Positions 1 through 9,466 are shown, counted from the stretch's first letter. The stretch is 20,217 bases of DNA from Silene noctiflora (GCA_009801015.1 VHZZ01006774.1:57479-77695), one strand, 5' to 3'. Notes: a model not told the origin generated them from the letters alone. Numbers and translations are program-made.

Positions 1-1109
1 TGTCACAAGAGCCTTGAATCTCATCTGTGCGAAAACTAGGATTCCCTTGAAAAGAATCGGACCCAAGATATGACAAATGTTTTGGAATTGAGCCTATAAA
101 TTATTGTTAGAGAAATTAGCAAAGTACGGAAGCTTCTTAATATCAAGTTTACAGGGGATTTCTCCACTCAAGTAGTTGCTTGACAAATTAAGGTATCCAA
201 GGTACTCGTGGTTCGCTAAGGAACCAGGAATGGTACCCTCAAGTTGATTATTAGAGAGATCGAGATATGAAATTGAAGACGCTCCCCCTAAGGCACCGGA
301 ACACCCAAGTGTGGATGGAATTGGACCTGTGAGATTGACATTAAAAGTAAAAGACGTCATAATATGGATCGTTGTATGGAATTGTTAGTGATTACTTCCT
401 CTGTCCAACGATAAATTTCTTACTTTGTCAGGGGAATATATGAGGTCAAACTAACATACAAATAAAGGAATCTAAGTCTAAGTTTCGTAACAGACGAGGG
501 AATAGCTTTACGCATGATATGATATGATGCACAATTGCACATACCTGACAATCCATTGTCCGAGAGATCCATGTACATAAGAGACTGAAGATTTGTTATT
601 GCATCGGGAATATTCCCAGCGAAGCCAGAGCTGGAAAGGTTAAGGTAGACTAAATCGACGAGGGAGCCAACAGAACTGGGTATATCCATGTCGTAGAAAT
701 AATTTGAGCTAAGATCTAAGTATTTAAGATGCTTGAGCTCACAAAGGGAAGGACTGAAAACTTGACTATTCAAGCAATAACCGCCTTGATATGGAGCCCC
801 GGAGAGATTAAGCCCGGTTACATGACCCGAGTGATTGCTGCAGGAGACACCCTCCCATGTACAGCAGTCTGGTGTGTTTGGATTTTCCCATGAAGACATC
901 AACCCACATTCATCGTATTCAATTTGGTGTTTGAATTTGAGCAAAGCATCTCGTTCATGGTCAATACAAGTAACATTTTTACGATGAACAACAACGGCTT
1001 TCCCGACACTAAAANTCACCCAACAAAATAATATCACTAGACAACAGAGTATTAAGAGAATGGCAGAAGATGTTCTGATGGTTCGATGATGACAATTCAT
1101 TGTGGACAT
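1..1109 (-). pseudogene. LRR receptor-like protein, frameshifted, 3' end beyond the window
   Basis: Exon 1 runs 1109-545: signal peptide, LRR N-terminal cap with CIDHERDALLKFK and PDCCTWEGVSC motifs, then about three LRRs. It ends TCAG|GTATGT. The intron is 544-327 and ends CTCACAG. Exon 2 starts at 326 in matching phase (565 nt, phase 1) and continues with LRRs and the capping motif of RLPs. At 94-96 the frame meets TAG. The neighbouring paralogue has one extra base here (plus strand cctgataaa versus cctataaa), so a 1-bp deletion between 95 and 96 shifts the frame; the sequence beyond, to position 1, still resembles the paralogue in another frame. The broken product would be about 265 residues with no membrane anchor. 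Intact relatives sit in the plasma membrane, have no kinase and act in pathogen or developmental perception. One base in the signal peptide (1015) is N. A functional truncated secreted LRR protein is possible but less likely. Confidence 0.82.
327..544 (-). other. Intron of the left RLP copy
   Basis: The donor GTATGTG follows TCAG and the acceptor CTCACAG precedes GTCCAATTCC. Both borders and the phase match the intron at 2480-2726 in the right paralogue, which supports the model. Confidence 0.72.
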
Positions 1110-1565
1110 AAAATGATTAAATACTCGATTTTGGTGTTAGATGAAGATGCTTATTAATTATGCAACTTATACTTTGCTCGTTCTTATTAATATAATGGAG
1201 CTTTGACATAATTATGCGACTGAGATTCCGGTCGTCCATATGATTGGACTTTGTATAGAACGACCACGACTGTATTCATTTTGTTGAAATTTGTAGGGAG
1301 CATTAGCGTGTGTTGACTCCTGACGAGATAGTGACTACCCAATACACTGTAGCAGATCAACCGGAGTTTCAAATTAGAGGGCGAAAAATTCGAGTTAAGT
1401 GAATTACTGTGGTAATAAAGTAAACTGGAAGAAACTCAGGGACCACACAGTTAAGCCTAGCCCCGGCTTTGTTAATTGTTGTTTGCTTGCTTCATCAAGG
1501 CTATGAACATGAAAACTTATATTAGCATGCAACACACGCGATCTACTATAAGTTTAGGATTTCGT
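1110..1565. other. Upstream region of the left RLP copy, no gene seen
   Basis: This is the probable promoter and 5' leader side of the minus-strand gene starting at 1109. I see no convincing ORF and no clear TATA box. The sequence directly upstream of the ATG is loosely similar to that upstream of 3855. Confidence 0.4.
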
Positions 1566-1665
1566 TCAACTCATCATTATGCTTTCCGATCAGAAGATTC
1601 GAACCCGTGATCTATTGGGAAGGGAGATACGTCCGTTTTAACAACTAGGCTAAGACCTCTTCGTT
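1566..1665 (-). mobile_element. tRNA-derived SINE head (minus strand)
   Basis: On the minus strand an A-box-like TAGCCTAGTTGT (1652-1641) is followed about 35 bases later by a B-box GGGTTCGAATC (1606-1596). This is the spacing of an internal RNA polymerase III promoter. There is no cloverleaf fold or anticodon arm that I can build, so this is a SINE head rather than a tRNA gene. The 3' end and poly-A or poly-T tail are not obvious, so the boundaries are approximate. Confidence 0.45.
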
Positions 1666-2479
1666 ACAAACTTATGTAAATGCATACAACTATCTCATAT
1701 AAAGTTCCGTATACATAGGGTATATAGTACAGTATGGCTTATAGGACAAGAATTTTATTCTTGCATGTTTCATGTTGTAACATAGCACTAGAAAACCATA
1801 AGTACATATTACACTTGAGAATTCCTCCGGAATCTGGCCAAGTATATAGCTACAGTTACATAAATATTGTCTATAATGTGATCAAGGAATCGGAAATAGG
1901 CATGTCTCCAAGAGTTTTTCACGGTCAATGTGCCCCAAAATGCCCAGAATCCGGTGTAGATACCAACCCCAATGCTCACATACAATCCAGGATAGATTTT
2001 ATTATCTTTCTCGTCACAAGGGCTTTGGACCTCATCTGTACGAAAACTGGGGTTCCCTAGAAAAGCCTCAGACCCAAGATATGACAAATATTTTGGAATT
2101 GAGCCTGATAAATTATTGTTAGAGAAATTAGCGAAGTACGGATAGTTCGTAATCTCAAGTTTACAGGGGATATCTCCACTCAGGTTGTTCCTCGATAAAT
2201 CAAGGTATCCAAGGTACTCGAGGTTCTTTATTGAACTGGGAATGGCGCCGTCAATATGATTATTAGAGAAATCGAGATGTGAGAGTGAAAACGCTCCTCC
2301 TAAGGAACTTGGAATGGGTCCTTGAAGATGATTATTTGACAAATCAATCTGTAATATGGAATATGAATCGCCTATCGCACTTGGAATGGAGCCTTCAAGA
2401 CGGTTAAAGGAGAGATTGAGATACGAAAGGGAATGTGTAGTTCCTGAGAAACCAACGGCTCCTAGTGACGGAATTGGAC

Positions 2480-2726
2480 CTGGGAGACATTAAAAACAAA
2501 AGACGTAATGACATTTAGCGTTGTATGGAATTTTCAATGTATACTAGCTAGGATATTCTAATATTGGTAAGACAATATTTTCTATACCAAATAATATCAA
2601 TATTGTTTTATATGGTATATTCACATATACCATATTTCTAAATATCTCTAACAATACTTTCTCCGATTACTCATAAACTTCTTACTTTGCTGTACACATA
2701 AATGGAGAATGAGATGATGCACATAC
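2480..2726 (-). other. Intron of the right RLP copy
   Basis: The donor is TCAG|GTATGT and the acceptor follows a T-rich tract ending CTCCCAG. It contains an 11-bp perfect inverted repeat at 2610-2635. The same borders and phase are found in the left paralogue. Confidence 0.75.
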
Positions 2727-2866
2727 CTGACAGTGAATTACATGAGAGATCCAGGTGCATAAGAGATGGAACATACATTGCGTAAGGGCTAAAACTTGAG
2801 AGTGAGTTATGAGAGAGATCAAGGTATGTAAGGATGTGTGAGTTTATTGCATCGGTAATATTTCCT

Positions 2867-3110
2867 GAGAGTGAGTTCCAAGAAAGATCAAGGTATGCCA
2901 GAAACCTCAAGTTCCGTATTGCATCAGGAATAGTTCCTGAGAGTGAGTTTCAAGAAAGATCAAGGTATGTAAGGGATCCCAAGTTCCCTATTGCATCAGG
3001 TATAGTGCTCGAGAGTAAATTATCAGAAAGATAAAGGTATGTAAGACAGGCCAAGTTGCCAATTGCATCAGGAATAGGCCCTTGAAGTGAATTATATGAC
3101 AGATCGAGAT
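2867..3110 (-). repeat. 72-bp tandem LRR-coding repeats
   Basis: Units begin at 2867, 2939 and 3011, with a diverged fourth from about 3083. Each encodes one 24-residue LRR of the form LxxLxYLDLSxNSLSGxIPDAIGN. The 2867 and 2939 units are nearly identical at the nucleotide level, which indicates recent duplication or gene conversion. The second unit carries the TGA. Confidence 0.85.
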
Positions 3111-3858
3111 ATTCCAGTGACTGTTGGACTGATGAGTAATTACTATTGTTGAACAGCCACTGAAATTTTGAGAAACTACTAAAATCGTTTTTTGAAAGGC
3201 TAAGGACGCGAAGATTAGTAGATTGAAGAAATGATGACGGTGGTGGCGACGTAGAAAGTTCACAGTCGTCCATTTTAAGGACCTCTAACAAAGGGAGACT
3301 GCCAAAGATCTGAAACCAATTTTCAGCAATGCGAAGATCGGTACCACCCAGGTTAATGTCTCCCAATGAAGTTAGCCGCGAAAGCCAATTCAAGCTCTTA
3401 GCAGAAAGACCGTGATTATTACTGAGATCAAGAGATGTTAGACGGGTTAGATTTCCCAGTAGATGGGGTATTTTCCCTCTGAAGCCAGAATCAGAAAGGT
3501 TAAGGTAGACAAGGTTAACGAGGGAGCCAATAGAAGTCGGTATAACCATGCCATAGAAATAATTTGAGCTAAGATCTAAGTAATTGAGATGTTTGAGCTC
3601 ACCCAGCGAAGGACTAAAATCTGGACTATCCAAGCAATCCCGGTTATATGGAGCTCCACTGAGATGAAGCCCTATTACATGACCCAGCTGATGGTTGCAT
3701 GTGACACCATTCCATGTGCAGCAGTCTGGTGTATTTGGATCTCCCCATGAAGCCATCAACCCACAATTGTCGGACCGAACAAAGATATCACAAGACAAAA
3801 AAAGTAATAAGAAATTAGCAGGGGGTGTTGTGATGGTTTGATAATGCAAATTCATTGN

Positions 3859-4945
3859 GGAAAAAGAAGATCAAATAATAAAATGTATGTGGTGTTAAAA
3901 AACGAACATGCTTATTAATCTACTTATACTGCTCATTTTTACCCACCATCTTTTTCCTCCAAATTTCTAAGGAGCATTATTACCCATAGACTCATACCGC
4001 GTGTACCATTTCTAAGAGTACTTGACGTTTTGTATGGTGCAAAGGCTTTTGGAAAATCAAACATGAAACAAAAGTTGGGTAGCTTGACTTCATTCCCTCA
4101 AAAGGTTGGATACGTATCAATCATGTAACCTTGCAGAGTTGTACTATAAGGCCTAAATAAAGCAATAATAATAGTGTCATATGGATTACGGTTTGATGGT
4201 ACAATAATAATAATAATGTTAATTGAAGTACAAAGAGAAGAAAAACAAAATTTCCGAACTTCCAACAAGACTCATAAACAAAGACTCGATCAAACACAAC
4301 GCCTTTTGTATGACGTTAAATCCACGGAACTGTAGTGTGGACGTGTGGTGGAGATGTTATGAATTATGATGGCTAAATGGTGAAGATATGGTTCCGTGGT
4401 TAAATCCACAGAACCATACCTTCTTCTATTCTCATTCATATGAATGTCAATTGTGCACCAACAATAAGTAAGAGTAGTTAGTTTAAATTAAAATCCTAGA
4501 TCCGCCAGACAATAATACAATAACAAGGCAAGGGTCTCACAATCTAATGTTTCCCTGTTTCCCTGGAATGCAGCTACTGAAGAGAAGATGTATACAGTAT
4601 ACAAGGGAAGATCGCGGGATTGGTATTATGTCGTCCTATAAAGAATGTTACAATGCATTTTGGGTTGCCAAGTAAACGACATATTTAAACATTGTCAACT
4701 CAAATATTACCCATTAGCAATAGTCATCCACACATCCAAACTAAACTTGGAGCTCGCAGAGTCACAGTTACTCACATATACACACTTGCGCAAACAAGCC
4801 TTTACACTTACGACATCCTATTAAAGACTTGCTTATCGTTAAATTACATCAACATTCCTTTCTAAAAGAGTTGTTTACCATTACTTACATCTATCAGTCC
4901 CGACCAAAACTGATTCACATTGTCAAAGCCAAAGACGTTAGTGCA
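3859..4945. other. Intergenic region between RLP cluster and calmodulin-binding gene
   Basis: The right part is the promoter side of the RLP gene at 3855, and the part adjoining 4945 is the likely 3'UTR of the calmodulin-binding gene. I see no gene. A small inverted structure (TCCACGGAAC at 4321-4330 and GTTCCGTGG at 4391-4399) and an adjoining 30-bp imperfect palindrome at 4388-4417 may mark a small nonautonomous element. Confidence 0.4.
4388..4417. repeat. 30-bp imperfect palindrome
   Basis: ATGGTTCCGTGG and CCACAGAACCAT pair as arms with one mismatch around a 6-base centre. A related motif, gttaaatccacggaac, lies 84 bases to the left. Confidence 0.55.
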
Positions 4946-7219
4946 TTACTGATATTTGTTAGTAGTAGATGGCTTGCGTTCCTGAAGAGAAATCACCGTC
5001 TCAAAAGCCCCTACTAGAGCCTTCACTTTGCTTTTTCTCTTCTCCACGAGTTTACTAGCTGCTTCTTCAATTACATTATTGTACAAACCGTGCTCATCTT
5101 TCTTCGTCACCATCTCTTGGTGCTTCAAAGCAATCTTTTCCTGATCAGTACCCACCTCTGTTTTGTCGCTGTCAACTACTCTCTTCTTGAAGCTCTTTCG
5201 TCTGGACCCTGAACTTGCAACTTGGTCCTCTCCCAAGATAGTTCCTTGCTTAAACCTCAGTTTTCTAGGACCTCGGGTTCCAGACTCGAGTTCAATCACC
5301 TTTCCCCTTCGGAATTTCAGCTTCAGAGCTGTCGAATCTTGATCCACTGCAGCTTTAGAATTGACAGACCTATTGTAGTTTGAGATTGAGTCATCACCGT
5401 CGCTATCTGTGGAGCCAGAATCCAGCTCAACTTCATTGGACGTGAACGAGAGCGAATTCCCCTGAGAGGATGAATTAAGCGATTCTGGGGACAACGGAGA
5501 AGGAGATTGGATGAAATGGTTCGGGACTTCAGAAGTCTCGATCATATGCAAAGTCTTCTCCTTTACCATTTCATTATTAGGCTTCTTCACTTCAGCTTTG
5601 TTCATCATTATCTGATCTTTTGGGCCAATACTAACGGTTTTTCTTACATTATTAAATTTTACTGATGTAAATCTAGAGCTATGAAGTGAAGTCGTAGCTT
5701 GTGGAGACCTTTTCACAGACAATGTAGTAGCAGGAGGAGTAAGGACTTTTCTCGGAGAATCAGTAAACTTTATGTCAGTGCCTGGCTGCCTCTTTAACCC
5801 TTTAAAAGCATCTGAAGATATTGACAATCTCACAGCCGGGCGGTTTGGTCTCGCAGTTCCTGCAGAAACACTCCTTACTTTAGGTGATGAAGGTGTAGAT
5901 ATTGATACAAGGTCTTCTATCGAATTTGACAAATCTTCTCGCTTTGAAAAGTTTGAAGACGCTGTCAAAGATGATCTACCAGGGAATAAAACCGCTTTCT
6001 TCATTACTTTTGGGGCCTTTGAAGAAGAATCGATTAAAGGTCCAGCTTCTTGCTTGACTAATTTAAAAGATTCATGAAGAGGGGGCTTCCTAGACGATAG
6101 AAAACTTTTCTTCACTGTAGTGTCGGTAGCCGGAGCCACGCTTGAAGGAGAATCGTCAAGTTTGTCCACTCCAACTGGTTTCTTTAATTTGTTATCAACA
6201 AAGATTTGACTCATCACGGTCTTTTCAGACTTAAGGGAATTCCTAGAGGATAGAAAACTTTTCTTCACTGTAGTGTTGGTAACAGGAGCCTCGCTTGAAG
6301 GAGAATCGTCAAGTTGTCCAACTGATTTCTTCAATTTGTTATCAACGGACATTTGACTCACTACGGTCTTTTCAGACTTAAGGGACTTCCTAGATGATAG
6401 AAAACTTTTCTTCACTGTAGTGTCGGTAGCAGGAGTCTCGCTTGAAGGAGAATCGTCAAGTTGTCCAACTGATTTCTTCAATTTGTTATCAACAGAGATT
6501 TGACTCACTACGGTCTTTTCAGACTTAAGGGACTTCCCAGACGATAGAAAACTTTTCTTCACTGTAGTGTCGGTAGCAGGAGCCTCACTTGCAGGAGAAT
6601 CGTCAAGTTTGTCCAGTCCAACTGATTTCTTCAGTTTGTTATCAACAGAGATTTGACTCACTACGGTCTTTTTAGACTTAAGGGACTTCCTAGACGATAG
6701 AAAACTTTTCTTCACTGTAGTATCAGTAGCAGGAGTCTCGCTTGAAGGAGAATCGTCAAGTTTGTCCACTCCAACTGATTTCTTCAGTTTGTTATCAACA
6801 GAGATTTGACTCACTGCCGTCTTTTCAGACTTAGCGGACTTCCTGGATGATAGTAAACTTTTTTTCACGGTAGTATTGGTAACGGTAGCAGGAGCCTCAT
6901 TTGAAGGAGAATCGTCAAGTTTGTCCACTCCAACTGATTTCTTCGATTTGTTATCAACAAATATTTGAATCTCTAAGATCTTTTCAGTCATAGGTGGTGG
7001 TGCTGACGTTCTCCTCACAGCACGCCAAGGCTTCTCTTTGAAAACATGTGGTTTCCCGTATTTGCAAGCATCATGACAGGAACCAGTAGATGCTCTGAGA
7101 TGATGAGGAACAGCAACAACTCGTTTTTTAGCTGCAAGCGGCTTCTTACCAGAGTCATCTTTTGATTTATCTTCACCCATTTCATTTCTCCCTGATATAT
7201 AGTTTGTATCTTCAGCCAT
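4946..7219 (-). CDS. Plant calmodulin-binding-domain protein with internal repeats
   Basis: The protein is 757 residues from the first ATG (7219). The frame is open further upstream but without an ATG, so I use 7219. The N-terminal motif VPHHLRASTGSCHDACKYG (residues 37-55) and the C-terminal block (about 630-750) are hallmarks of the plant CaM_binding family. The C-terminal block has basic KLKFRRGKVIEL and RKLRFKQG strands and a basic amphipathic helix EKRKSKVKALVGAFETVIS, the likely calmodulin contact. Between them lie six tandem repeats (about residues 85-379), then a Ser/Lys-rich, probably disordered stretch. Family members are thought to bind calmodulin in a Ca2+-dependent way; a nuclear or cytoplasmic location is inferred from many basic clusters and no signal peptide. 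The coding part is a single exon; a 5'UTR intron is likely. No damage seen. The specific cellular role is unknown. Confidence 0.87.
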   Translation of the reverse strand: MAEDTNYISGRNEMGEDKSKDDSGKKPLAAKKRVVAVPHHLRASTGSCHDACKYGKPHVFKEKPWRAVRRTSAPPPMTEKILEIQIFVDNKSKKSVGVDKLDDSPSNEAPATVTNTTVKKSLLSSRKSAKSEKTAVSQISVDNKLKKSVGVDKLDDSPSSETPATDTTVKKSFLSSRKSLKSKKTVVSQISVDNKLKKSVGLDKLDDSPASEAPATDTTVKKSFLSSGKSLKSEKTVVSQISVDNKLKKSVGQLDDSPSSETPATDTTVKKSFLSSRKSLKSEKTVVSQMSVDNKLKKSVGQLDDSPSSEAPVTNTTVKKSFLSSRNSLKSEKTVMSQIFVDNKLKKPVGVDKLDDSPSSVAPATDTTVKKSFLSSRKPPLHESFKLVKQEAGPLIDSSSKAPKVMKKAVLFPGRSSLTASSNFSKREDLSNSIEDLVSISTPSSPKVRSVSAGTARPNRPAVRLSISSDAFKGLKRQPGTDIKFTDSPRKVLTPPATTLSVKRSPQATTSLHSSRFTSVKFNNVRKTVSIGPKDQIMMNKAEVKKPNNEMVKEKTLHMIETSEVPNHFIQSPSPLSPESLNSSSQGNSLSFTSNEVELDSGSTDSDGDDSISNYNRSVNSKAAVDQDSTALKLKFRRGKVIELESGTRGPRKLRFKQGTILGEDQVASSGSRRKSFKKRVVDSDKTEVGTDQEKIALKHQEMVTKKDEHGLYNNVIEEAASKLVEKRKSKVKALVGAFETVISLQERKPSTTNKYQ
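6083..6967 (-). repeat. Six tandem repeats of 49-51 codons inside the calmodulin-binding gene
   Basis: Each unit follows QISVDNKLKKSVG-(VDK or Q)-LDDSPSSE, then APATDTTVKKSFLSS and RKSLKSEKTVVS. The first unit (near 6967) and the last (near 6083) are the most diverged. Two middle units share a two-codon deletion (GQLDD instead of GVDKLDD). Confidence 0.9.
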
Positions 7220-7421
7220 TACGACGAGTTCAGTAGGAAAGGCAGCCACAGCAATGACAACTAGGTACGCAGTCTGAAGGAAAACGGGAAAGGAAACAAA
7301 TCAGGACTTAGATTGCAGGGATATCTTTCAACTTGGTCAAATGAGATCGGAATGCAGAACATAGCAGTGGAACTAAACGTCTACGCATCATTATAACACA
7401 ATCGCACAACAAAAATACTTA

Positions 7422-7542
7422 TGTAAGACGGCTTTACACAAATTTATCATAAGACGGAATCTTTAAATAACCACTCCTACCCACTAATAGAGTTGCATTC
7501 CAATCCGTTTTACCACTATATTAGTGTAAAACCGCACGCAAG
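7422..7542. mobile_element. Degenerate MITE with AAGACGG-type ends
   Basis: The left end TGTAAGACGGCTTTACAC is partly inverted at the right end (GTGTAAAACCGCACGCAAGAC, 7525-7545). The core CGGYTTTACAC is shared, with decay at the outer bases. Boundaries and target duplication are unclear. Confidence 0.4.
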
Positions 7543-7846
7543 ACTAACTTCCCACCTACCAGGCTACCACCCACGCCGCCACTTGACCACCACCCGAGTC
7601 CCGACAACCGAAGTACACCTTAAAAAACCCCGAATCATGAAAATAAATTAAATTATTGCAAAGATCATTTCAAAGTCAATTAACGGAAACTGGAATGCAG
7701 CGAATCTTCCAGATGATTCAGAAGCATTCAATGAAATTAATTAGATGAGTTACAAAATAAGATCAATTCAATTTCGCAACAATCAATCTATCAATTGAGC
7801 GTAGAATCCACAAGCAAGAAGCGGAATACATAGAATGCATACTCTT

Positions 7847-7930
7847 GTATAAGGCGGTTTTCCACTAATATATAACCCGTCTGGTGGGTAAAAGCGGTTA
7901 CTAACCATTTTGGGTAAAACCGTCTTATAC
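7847..7930. mobile_element. 84-bp MITE with terminal inverted repeats
   Basis: GTATAAGGCGGTTTTCCAC at the left and GGGTAAAACCGTCTTATAC at the right are inverted repeats matching at 16 of 19 positions. The ends resemble those of the element at 7422. No clear target-site duplication is seen. Confidence 0.6.
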
Positions 7931-8163
7931 ATATAAGTATTTGTGATAACATAAACAAATACATTCAACAAAATAATGTTTAGATTAATCATGAAACCAA
8001 AAACAAAAGTAAAATAGGAAAAAGAAATTAAAAAAACATGTTTTTTGATTTTCAATATTTGAATTGAAATACAAATGAAAGATGTAATGCATTATATGCA
8101 TGAATGTATGCTCTAAGTAGATGCAATTATATGTCATATATGTACAAGTGATGCAACTAATTT

Positions 8164-8232
<69 letters not shown>
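8164..8232. repeat. Long interrupted poly-A tract (plus strand)
   Basis: About 69 bases of A with two interruptions (g at 8182, t at 8195). On the minus strand it becomes the T tract just inside the predicted intron donor. It is likely to vary in length and be prone to assembly error. Confidence 0.9.
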
Positions 8233-8235
<3 letters not shown>

Positions 8236-8369
8236 ACTTGATCAATTAAACTTCTCCTCAAAGTCAATAAACAGTCTTCCCTCAAGATTGTAGATCCAAA
8301 AAAATAAATAAAAAACTAATAAACCCTTGAAAAACAAAATCTACCCATTAACAAACAGAAATTACTATT

Positions 8370-8402
8370 CTTATTTATTTTATTTATTTATTTATTTATT
8401 AT
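8370..8402. repeat. TTTA microsatellite
   Basis: Tandem TTTA/TTA units over about 33 bases, followed at about 8441 by a short TAA run. Confidence 0.8.
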
Positions 8403-9180
8403 TAGTGTATTATATTTTGTATTTTGTATTAGAAAGAGTATAATAATAATAATATGAATGTGAGGCGAAGGATGGGAAATACAAACATTTAATTAGTGTT
8501 TAAATGATACTAGTACTTTTTTGCCAGAAAAGTGGGGAAGATTTCTCGGATTTGTTTGGGAGATCGTGCATTCGTGCAAGTAAAGTAAAGCAAAGCTCAG
8601 TCTACGGTAACTACTCGTCTACTCGTATCATCAGAAAATCAGAAAGGAAAGGCCGAAAGGGGAATTTGTAGACTTTGTCAAATGGGTTGACTGGGTCGGG
8701 TTATAAGGGTCGAGATATGGGAATAAAATAGTTTCTAATGTGTTTTTTATTCTTTTTTAAGCAAAATATATAATCGTAGAAAATTAAAAAATATATTTAA
8801 TATTAATATTTTAATTATATTCAATACTTACACAATTAAATTGAAATAATCAAAGTAATTAAGTTGTTTTAGTATAAAATTACATTTTAATTGTGTTTGT
8901 AATTTAATGAAGTGCTAAAACTAACAATTTTTTATTATTATTTCATATATATAATATATAATTATTATTATTAATATTTTAATAAAAAAAATTATACTCT
9001 GTATATATCTTTATAAATGGGACGAGTTCCACCCAAAATAACGAGTCATTTTGGGTTCAGTCGAACGGGTTACAAGTCGAGGTTTTTGGGTCTTCACCCT
9101 GGAAAAAGGGAGTCGAACTTATGGATCGACTCAAATTCTAACATGTCTAGGATTCTATTGTTCAAACTCTAAATAGCCCG
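8403..9180. other. AT-rich intergenic region, no gene seen
   Basis: The left part is the presumed promoter and leader side of the calmodulin-binding gene. The part from about 8740 to 9010 is strongly AT-rich, and I see no coding frame, TIR or RNA gene in it. Confidence 0.4.
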
Positions 9181-9427
9181 CAAGAGTGAAGTCTAGTGGT
9201 TAAAAACTTGGGTGAAATTCCTAGGAACCCAGGTTCAAGCCTCCCAAGACCAAAATCTTGTGAAGCATTCTTGACCCGAGTCATGTCTTATAGACTTCGA
9301 GTTTGTCACCCTCGGGTGGCTTACCTGGTATACCTGGTTTCCAGGCTATCGTATATAGGGTTTACCCAGTACGCATCAAAGGTAACCGCTGCGGCTTCCT
9401 TCGTCANAAAAAAAAAAAAAAAAAAAA
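9181..9427 (+). mobile_element. tRNA-derived SINE with poly-A tail
   Basis: The A-box-like GTCTAGTGGTTA starts at 9191 and the B-box GGTTCAAGCCT lies at 9232-9242, the right spacing for a Pol III promoter. An unrelated body follows, ending CTGCGGCTTCCTTCGTCA directly before an A tract of about 20 bases (9408-9427). That terminal motif resembles the end of Au-like plant SINEs. The 5' boundary is approximate and I could not find a convincing target duplication. The base at 9407 is N. A short ORF here is a by-product of the SINE body. Confidence 0.78.
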
Positions 9428-9466
9428 TATGGCCTTAACTCTCAAGTATAGAATAGCAAATCAATT

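Larger units (their letters stand above)
1809..3855 (-). pseudogene. LRR receptor-like protein with one in-frame stop
   Basis: Exon 1 is 3855-2727 (1129 nt), the intron 2726-2480, exon 2 2479-1809 (671 nt). The spliced frame is exactly 600 codons including the end TAA. Order: short hydrophobic N terminus, partial LRR cap (PDCCTWNGVTC), many LRRs of about 24 residues, capping region, acidic spacer (CDEKDNK), a single membrane span at about residues 540-563, and a short basic tail beginning SWRHAYFRFLD, as usual for RLPs. Codon 302 (2952-2950) is TGA where the adjacent repeat has TGG (Trp), so one point change stops an otherwise open frame. Compared with the left copy, about 35-40 residues are missing between the signal peptide and CGLMASW, including the first cap cysteine and the ERDALLKFK motif. 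Expected role if intact: a kinase-less plasma-membrane receptor working with a partner kinase. Confidence 0.85.
7274..8237 (-). other. Likely 5'UTR intron of the calmodulin-binding gene
   Basis: A strong acceptor (pyrimidine tract tttcctttcccgttttcc then TTCAG) ends at 7274, 54 bases upstream of the ATG. A consensus donor GTGAGT lies at 8237, directly before a T tract of about 69 bases. The predicted intron is 964 bp and contains two MITE-like inserts (7422-7542, 7847-7930). The leader exon would extend up from 8238. No transcript evidence is available from sequence alone. Confidence 0.5.

Noticed and set aside
1596..1652. A functional tRNA gene on the minus strand
   Set aside because: A and B boxes are present but no acceptor stem or anticodon arm can be formed, so it is better explained as a SINE head.
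2834..3034. Plus-strand ORF with repeated FQERSRY motif
   Set aside because: It is the antisense reading of the 72-bp LRR repeats; its periodicity comes from the minus-strand gene.
7220..7249. Extension of the calmodulin-binding protein by ten residues to 7249
   Set aside because: The codon at 7249 is GTG, not ATG; the first ATG in frame is at 7219.
9196..9438. 80-residue plus-strand ORF
   Set aside because: It lies wholly in the SINE and ends in lysines encoded by the poly-A tail.
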